64,000 bases of DNA from Leguminivora glycinivorella. Its lineage: Eukaryota > Arthropoda > Insecta > Lepidoptera > Tortricidae. Positions 56,926 to 64,000 of the stretch are shown piece by piece (the stretch's first letter is position 1; every line of letters starts with the position of its first letter). Made by a program: the position numbers and the translations under genes. Under the pieces are notes generated by a model. The model did no database searches and was not told the origin of the DNA. It was given only the letters and a program-made list of their open reading frames with translations. Location: assembly GCF_023078275.1 (NCBI RefSeq), contig NC_062985.1, positions 558,001 to 622,000 of the forward strand, given 5' to 3'.

Positions 56926-57914
56926 CTGTGCACACAAGATTCAAGAGCGTAGACATCCGTGTGCAAGTAGGTATTGTAGGTAGTACTAGTAAGGTACGCG
57001 TTGTAATATACAGAACTTTATAAGAGTCGTCACATGCACTGCTTGCGTGACGTGTGCGTGCAACATTTTAGTACACGCACAAACGCTAAGGGCCCATTTA
57101 GATGGTACGATAATTCGCATACGTTTTATTACATTGCGGTATTTGATGGCTGTGCAAAATTGTATGTAACCTCAACAGCAATGTAACTAAAATCGCATGC
57201 GAGTTCGCCCGCTGTCTAAATCAGGCCTAACGCAGGCGGTGTACTCTGCCATTCACCCCGCTTAGCAAAATATTGAACTTTCCTTAACATGCTATCTACA
57301 ATTTGAACTTTCATCATAATGTGGTTTAGCGTGAACAACGCCCTTCAACTTTTAGGTCGCTTAACAACCTTTGATGTTCTATAACCATTAATTCAAATTT
57401 ATAAAACTGTCATTGATTTTTTTCCTGTTGTTTTTCACCAGACCTCATAAAATCTTGAACCCATGTTTTAAAAAGAAAATTAACCAATCTTTAACACTGT
57501 TCTTGAACATTTCACTTCCCTATATCACCAATAAAAAACTTCCACACACTATACACATATACAACACCTTCACACTTCCAAAACTGTTTATGGTTTCATT
57601 TTTTTCCATTAAGGCTCTACAGACGTGTCGACCTAACATGCAATTATAGACCGGTCAAACCAGTTTGTCACTAGAAAATGCGCGAAATTTAAGTTTTCTT
57701 CTTCTTCAGTTTCCTCATTGCTAAAGATCGTGACATGCCCTGTTGAAAATCACGTTTTTCCATTGGCTTCTGTTCGTCGTTAAGAGCATGGTCTCACGGG
57801 ATTATAAACATTCGCGCGTACTTTTTTTTTTTAATTTGTCTAGTGACGTAAACGGCTTGCCAGCCAGCATCCAGCCCATACAACGGTGACTGCGCGCCAC
57901 TGGCTGGTTGCAAC

Positions 57915-58118
57915 TCAGACAAGCCTAGCCACGGCCACGGCCAGTATCGACATTCCATATTTGAGTTCCTTCGACGGCAGTATGTGATGTGCTGAGGAGT
58001 TGCCGGCCAGTATGAGCGCCCGCAACCGCTGCCGCTCGCGGTAGCGGATGTCCTCACCAGGCGGATCGAGGCATTCAAACTCGCAACACCGCTCGCCTAC
58101 GCGGAAGTTCTTGCAGAA
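57915..58118 (-). CDS. Partial exon of a VWFC/DGCR2 (IDD)-like protein
   Basis: A strong acceptor (TTTTCTTTCCAG) at 58119 opens a 67-codon frame that begins FCKNFRVGERCCEFECLDPP and then reads a basic stretch RYRERQRLR before a TGA at 57915. The CC-x3-C-LDP pattern resembles the end of the VWFC domain of DGCR2/IDD membrane proteins, and the basic stretch resembles their juxtamembrane tail, but no membrane span is visible between them. A good donor (CTG|GTGAGG) after DPP at 58058 could end the exon early, in which case the rest is intron. I found no partner exon I trust in the window. Confidence 0.4.
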   Translation of the reverse strand, partial: FCKNFRVGERCCEFECLDPPGEDIRYRERQRLRALILAGNSSAHHILPSKELKYGMSILAVAVARLV

Positions 58119-58585
58119 CTGGAAAGAAAACAGACATTTTACTACAAGTTATATATCAACTTGCCGTGGACTGTATGTATGTACATGACTACAGCTTGGC
58201 AAAAATACATATAATACATGTACATGAATAGTAGAAATGGAACTAACTTTTTTTATCATAGCAACACTTAACTTTTCTCATACAAAAGTGTCACAATAGT
58301 TGCCACACGCTAAACGGTTTACAATTTACATAGACGCCATAGACGTTGTGGCGCCCCTTTTATTTTTTTCTCTTTTATGTCGGGCTATACTGTGTCAAAT
58401 CTTGCAAGTTAAAGTTTACCTACTTTCCGTATTCGGATGAAACTGAAATTTTGCACATCCTATTCATTTATAATTAATTATTTTTAATTAATTTTATTGC
58501 ACAAACAAAAAAATATATATAACAGATTTTTTTTTCATGTTTGTATTTAACTCGATTAGCAATTTGCTAAGCCGACCCCGTTAAC

Positions 58586-61093
58586 AGGCCTATTTTTTTC
58601 AAAGTTGTCCACCCTACTTTTTTTGTAACATGGGTATTTTTTACGCGATTCATACTCAGAATTAGGGCTTCCAATACCGGGATCCCGGTATCTCGGGATC
58701 CCGGGATCCCGCCTTTTTTTGGGCACATTTCAATACCGGTATTTAATTTAGTAATACCGGGATCCCGGTATTTTTAGAAATTAATAAATTTTGCCAAATG
58801 AACGTAAATTACTCATCAAAAACGTTACATTTCTGCACCATGATGGTGGCTACACGCGTAAATCTTGCTTCTTGCTCTCGTTTCGCGATTTGACACATTC
58901 TCTGTTTGGTGTTTTTACAATATTTGTATGAAAATGATAGTTTTTTCGATGATTACCTAGATAAAGATGCGTGTCAAAAGCATTAATTGAGGATGGCCTG
59001 TCGCGAACATTTTTTGACACATTTGTTGCGCTTGTGAATTCGCACGTAGTTAAGTGTGATACAAAGCAACACGTCAAACGTTGCAACAGGCCACAGACCA
59101 CAGACCCTCTGTAAACAAATCGCTCTGATGATAAAACATTTTACAAAAAATTGGTTAATGCATACGAACTAACGTATAACGTAGCTACTCTATGATTTAA
59201 TGTGCATGTGCGTTAATGTGTTGTACTCTAGCGCTAAACTTTGCCGTAACATTTCCTGTAGTAACGAAATTGGGAAATCTGAAGTATCAAAATCAAGAAA
59301 ATTACTTTCGTAATCCGTAGATTGTTCCTGTTCCTAACCTTCTTGATTTTGATTATCATGATTATTTCTTAATGTGATTTATAATGAAATTATTTATGTG
59401 GGACAATTTTGTTTTTTTTTGGATAATTGTTCAATGATTTGGCGATTTTGGCGAATTTATTGTATTAGTACTTTAGCGCCACCAAAAACAAAAATACCAC
59501 TAAATTGTACCACAGATATTGCTTACAAATATTACAATGTGTTTCAAAAAAAAAATCATCTCATGTACTGGTTTCAAAAGTCAATTATGTGTCTTGTTAT
59601 TTAATAAAGTGATATTATAGTTAAATCTACAGTACAATTACACCATTAACATTGACTATAAAATGCAAGAGATTACCTACTGAACTACAAGGTTCTATTC
59701 CGGACGAGCCTGAAGAGATCGATTTGGCAGAAAACATAGTTTGCTATGGATGCCCGCGTCTTCTTGGGAAATGTCCGATCTGGCGGTGGGCGATATCTAA
59801 CTTACATAATCCGTTCACTATTGTCTTGCAGAAACTTTTTTTCGCATATATTTGATTCGTATAAGAGTTCTTGGCAGGAGTCACGATTGGCAGAAACATC
59901 TTACGCAAAATATGCTTTGGCATAAATCATTTCGCAGATTTTTGTAATACCGAATTGTCTGTTATCATAATGTGTATGTGCATAATAGTCTTCTAGTCGA
60001 ACAATACTTTCGCAAATAATATTTAGGCATAATGTTGCAGATTGCTTTTGGATAGCGAGTTGGATGTGTTGGGGATGCAAGATACCTAACACTCCTCCTC
60101 ATTTCGCTCGTCGTCGCACCTAACGGTGACTCTGGGGCAGCATTTCCTTTTTGATAGCGTGTAATAATTCTGCTCATGTGCGATACGATTATTATGGTAT
60201 TATAAAACTATGCTAAATCAAAGTCGAGTAACGTTCTGTAAAATGTTATTCTACCAAATGTGGCTTATGCGAGGGTGGTAGTAATAATGCCAACCAAGTT
60301 TTCTGCAAAATGACCATTCAACCGATAGTGCTTCTGCGAAACATGTTGTGCAAAGTGTGTTTCTAACTAAAACTATTCTACCAGATGAGGGTAACCCTAA
60401 TACAGAATCACCTGAGTAGAGAATTGACGCTCTTTCCCGCTTGCTTTTACTTATATACTGCATCCTCAGTCCCACTCATAACAAAAATAAAGAGCACGGG
60501 GCGTAGCCCTTTGAACTATGTATACTTATAAACAATAGAAATTGAACCGACTTGGCTACATAAGTTTGCGAACCGTTTTGGGTTCAAATCGAAATTTATG
60601 AATTTCGAAATGTATTCGATTTGACCCATCACTAAGTCGGATTGGCAAGATTTCGCTGTAGTATAACACTTACGAAAAGTAACAAACGAGATTTTGAATA
60701 AAATTTGTTATTTTAAGCAAATTACTTGGTTTTTATACTTTCGCGATCTCAATACCGGGATCCCGGGATCCCGGTATTGAAATCGTTAATACCGGAATGA
60801 ATACCGGTATTGGATAACGTCCGGTATTTGGAAGCCCTACTCAGAATCGAGAGCTCTTTCGATCCTGATAGGAGAAAAAAAATGTCCCAAGATTTCCATA
60901 CATTTTTCGAACCTTCCATTCCGTTACCGCCATACAAAATGTATGAAAAAATGGTAACGGAATGGGAAAAAAACCTTGGGACAGTTTTTTTCTCCTATTA
61001 GGATTGAAAGAGCTCGCGATTCTGAGTGGAAAACACATAAAAATTTCCAAATCCAAAAAAAAGTGGGGTGGACAACTTTGAAAAAAATGGCCC
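58586..61093. mobile_element. Foldback element split by a hAT insertion
   Basis: The left arm ttttcaaagttgtccaccct and right arm ggggtggacaactttgaaaa are inverted. The inner arms gagctctttcgatcctgata / tattaggattgaaagagctc pair after 60848. The host sequence is split at CTCAGAAT by 58673-60839. It is related to 24052-24340. Confidence 0.75.
58673..60839. mobile_element. 2.17-kb hAT-type element without transposase
   Basis: It begins TAGGGCTTCCAATACCGGGA and ends CCGGTATTTGGAAGCCCTA. The 8-bp duplication CTCAGAAT is perfect on both sides (58665-58672 and 60840-60847). Multiple ataccgggatcccggtat palindromes lie near both ends. Inside there is no transposase I can recognise; 59755-60420 is a tract of recurring short phrases. 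Confidence 0.85.
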
Positions 61094-61382
61094 AACAACA
61101 GAATATCGCAACAACACTGAACGCAGCGGTATATTTTTATTTTGCGGGTAGTTTTACAAACAAGATACGTTGGTTATAATTATAACGTACTATAATTTCC
61201 TCGAGTATTTGTACCGACATCGAGATGACAATGTAATTCAGTTATAAGTATTAGAAAAAGCGTATTAAATAAGATTATCAGCGAAGGGTGTGACTAAATT
61301 TAATATTTTCTAAAAGCATCGCGACAACATTTTCATCGTACTCATCGATTTAAGGTAATACAGCTTGAAATACCATTTTTTA

Positions 61383-61975
61383 TACCCATTTAAAAGCAGG
61401 GAAAGACAGTGGGTGTTCTATGCTCAAAGTGTCAAGTTATTCCCCAACAAGGACTTTTTCCCCTCACTAGCTCGGAAACACGTGATTTGTCCTTTCATAC
61501 CAGCGGGTAAAAACGCATTTTATCCACTAGTGGGTAAAGTGATTTGACCTTGAATAAAGTCGAATTAACTGCTTTAAAATTGATAAAAGTAGGTGAATCT
61601 AGTAATAAAGATGATTTACCACCTGTGGAACTACTGGAAGCAGTGATAAACGCATTTTTTGCGTTGTAGTTTCCTCGCTATAGTGAGGGGAAAAGTTTTG
61701 TGTTACACTCGGGTGCAAATGTATTTTACTTCTCGTGTGTTAAAAAACTCGCAAGTTCAGGATTCTATTCTCGAACCACTCGTTTCGCTCGTGGTTCAAC
61801 TATAGAATCCTTTCACTTGCTCATTTTTCAATTCCACACTCTGCGTTAAAATACAACTTTGCCCCCTTGTATAACAAATAACTATCATATCCATTTAAAA
61901 GTAGGAAAAGACAGTGGGTGTTCTACCTATATGCTCAAAGTGTCAAGTTATTCCCCAACAAGGACTTTTAGTGCG
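61383..61975 (+). repeat. Repeat bounded by about 75-bp direct repeats
   Basis: catttaaaagcagggaaaga through tccccaacaaggacttttt at 61387-61452 recurs almost unchanged at about 61893-61970. Between them is a moderately repetitive block containing ctcgctatagtgaggggaaa and hairpin-like cgaaccactcg/cgtggttcaac. Confidence 0.65.
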
Positions 61976-62070
61976 GATTTCAATGGAAAATAATCCAAGA
62001 TGGCGCCTGTAATTTATGGGATATCGGTCCGACATCCGATATCGGATCAGATAATGTGAAAACGCACTTA
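61968..62070. mobile_element. One-armed copy of the 56790 MITE
   Basis: ccgacatccgatatcggatc and agataatgtgaaaacg match the right arm only. The left arm is degenerate. Confidence 0.6.
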
Positions 62071-62084
62071 TTGTAGTTACTAGT

Positions 62085-62310
62085 TTTTGCCCGCGGCTTC
62101 GCTCGCGTTTAATTCTAAAATTGCGGAATGCTCCATAAAATCTCCCACCTAATTTAAGGGGGTTAAGAGAGACACAAATAGCCTATGTCACTCTCCATCC
62201 CTTCAACTATCTACACTTTACAAATCACTTCGTCACTCCGTTTTGCCCTGAAACACGGACAAACAAACAAACACATATACTTTCACATCTATAATTTTAG
62301 TATGGATTTA
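62085..62310 (-). mobile_element. 'gcccgcggcttcg' repeat copy
   Basis: tagtttttgcccgcggcttc with gctcgcgttt at one end and ataattttagtatggat at the other. Confidence 0.7.
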
Positions 62311-62499
62311 TTTCCACCACTCCAACTACTTCAAAAACGGATGTGTTTCGGTCGGTGAGTAAGGCTGCCAGAGCTCAACGAGGGTGCGGTGCGGTGTGCT
62401 GACGACGGAAGGATCTACGGAACTAATAAGTTGTTGCATCTATTGTCCTTTGAGTCGTTGGCACCTCGAACCCTCCTTAGAAAGGGACGCGGCAAAGGT

Positions 62500-62640
62500 G
62501 TGTAGGTACAAGTTTCTAATGGATCGGCAATACATGTAACAGCCCTAGAGTTGCAGGAATGCAGGCGTCCATAGGTTACGGTGATCGCTTTCCACCATGC
62601 GGACCGTAGGTATACCTGTTTGCCACCGGTATAAAAAAGA
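62500..62640 (+). mobile_element. Non-LTR 3' end
   Basis: tacaagtttctaatggatcg then gcaggcgtccataggttacg and a short A-rich tail. Same family as 45888. Confidence 0.65.
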
Positions 62641-63223
62641 ACAACAACCGACCCAACGGTCATAAATCCAACGGAATATCTATTGTTTATTTTAATCTCA
62701 GGCATCCTGTTAACAGTACCGCCAAGTCAGCACATACCTGCGTCGGCGCATGTCTTGTCTCTGTCGTTCAAATCATGCTCGCAATGAGAGCGGAAGAGAC
62801 GGGTATACGTGATGAATTCGATACGGTTCGTGTTTCGCAGAATCAGTTTTGGAGAAGGTTGTTATTGTGGCTTACCATAAGGACGAACTTCGCTCATATT
62901 TTCATACAAATAACCAGTAAGAGAGTCCTTATGTTTGATAATATGGTACATTTTGATAAGGAAGGGCACAGATAATGGCATAAACGGCTGTTAAGCTACA
63001 GTACAGTGTTGTACAGGCGTTACGAGACGTGGTACTTAAAATGTGCCAATACAAAAAGTTTGATTAATATTTGTGGAATTTCACTATAAAAGTGGTTTAT
63101 TCATTGTGCTCAGGATTTATTGTTTCGTTAAGATTTAGAAGGTAGGTGGAGTAATTTTAAAACATTTATTAATAACGTTATGAGTAAACACGGTAAAGTA
63201 AAAGGACCGTTTAAACTTTGCAT

Positions 63224-63440
63224 AAGGTACAGCGGGGCAAATCTCGACTGGGGTGCAAATGTAACTGGTCGATTTTTCCATGTTTTACAATGTTTGAATT
63301 ATTAAGAGGCCGGTTCGATGGGTAAAAATTCAGTATCTGTCAAATTACCCCATTTACACACACTAACGCACGTCACACTCACCAACATACTTTTCGCACA
63401 CTACCGCAATTTACTGGAAGAGGTCAGTGACCCTCATAGA
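63224..63440. mobile_element. Single-ended repeat joined to a second fragment
   Basis: 63224-63300 matches one arm of the 47142 MITE. 63335-63440 is the reverse complement of a stretch near 12685-12765 (tgtcaaattaccccatttac; accgcaatttactg). Confidence 0.5.
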
Positions 63441-64000
63441 GGAACTTAAGACAGGTCTATAGTTTTACTGAAGATCAGTTGTAACGTTACAATCCCATCA
63501 AAAACATTAATGTGAAATGTGAGCCAAGTTCAATATTATATAAGTATGCCTTGGTTGTTGATAATGTTGACGTAAACGACAAAATCATTGAGATCTAAAG
63601 GGTGCCCAGTTCAATGGCCAGTCCTCAATTTTTTTTATAACAATTTATAACATAAAATATTATTTCTTATGCATTCATTCGTTAACACACACACACAAAA
63701 TAAACGTTACAATAAGAAGACGTAAACAAGAAGACGATGCTAATGGTCTAATCTTCCGATCAGACCATCCGGTGAAACAATCGCGATAGGTCACAAAAAT
63801 TATAGAAAACATACATTATAGAAAATTACAGAAGCATATAGATTATAGAAGCAAGTTACATTATATATAAAAAAAAACAAAAACACTAATTATACTAAAT
63901 AGTACTATAGGCTTTTTAACCTAAAACTGGTATTAAAAATATTACCACTTGTATCGTACCATCATATCGAGTCAGACACCGCTTGGCTGAACATTAAACC
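63441..64000. other. Window end, nothing recognised
   Basis: AT-rich, with a short (ca)n run at about 63688. No gene or bounded element that I can support. Confidence 0.4.

Noticed and set aside
57794..58078. 94-codon minus-strand frame starting MNASIRLVRT
   Set aside because: It overlaps the VWFC-like exon in another frame and has no acceptor or recognised domain.

Overview
The window is a stretch of an insect nuclear genome, almost certainly from a moth or butterfly. It is AT-rich and intron-rich, with spliced genes that use GT-AG introns, and it is saturated with interspersed repeats of kinds I know from Lepidoptera: tRNA-headed SINEs, the 'gcccgcggcttcgctcgcg' and 'gggttccgtagt' families, and many hairpin MITEs. 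There is no sign of bacterial operons, CRISPR arrays or viral genes.

The dominant gene runs on the minus strand from 44831 down to 1556. I reconstruct 18 coding exons with matching splice phases, 2727 nt in total including the stop, giving a 908-residue class III phosphatidylinositol 3-kinase (Vps34/PIK3C3; human is 887 aa). It has an N-terminal C2 domain, a helical domain, and a complete lipid-kinase domain with the ATP-site lysine, DRHLDN catalytic loop, DFG and the conserved C-terminal tail. Starting 580 bp away in the opposite direction is a small complete gene, DPM3 (45412-45690, 92 aa), the membrane anchor subunit of dolichol-phosphate-mannose synthase. A single further exon at 57915-58118 (minus) looks like the VWFC region of a DGCR2/IDD-like protein, at lower confidence.

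Region by region: 0-1.55 kb holds LINE and foldback debris lying 3' of Vps34, and the foldback element begins about 31 nt after the Vps34 stop codon. 1.55-20.2 kb holds exons 18 to 9 with large TE-filled introns, including a near-identical tRNA-like palindrome cluster at 8.9-10.0 kb and a SINE > piggyBac-like > TA-MITE nest at 16.9-18.4 kb. 20.2-31.3 kb is the 9.9-kb intron 8 and exons 8 and 7, with a four-copy tandem array of the 3' part of exon 7. 31.3-44.8 kb holds exons 6 to 1; the 7.8-kb intron 3 carries a four-level nest (hAT > LINE > Tc1/mariner > MITE) with intact target-site duplications. 45-64 kb is mostly intergenic repeat sequence with three further well-bounded elements.

The most interesting structures are the exon-7 tandem array, the palindromic tRNA-like cluster, the nested transposons whose 8-bp, TA and TTAA duplications can be read directly, and transposons placed at functional gene positions (3' UTR, next to a splice acceptor). 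I did not see an unambiguous new defence or biosynthetic system.
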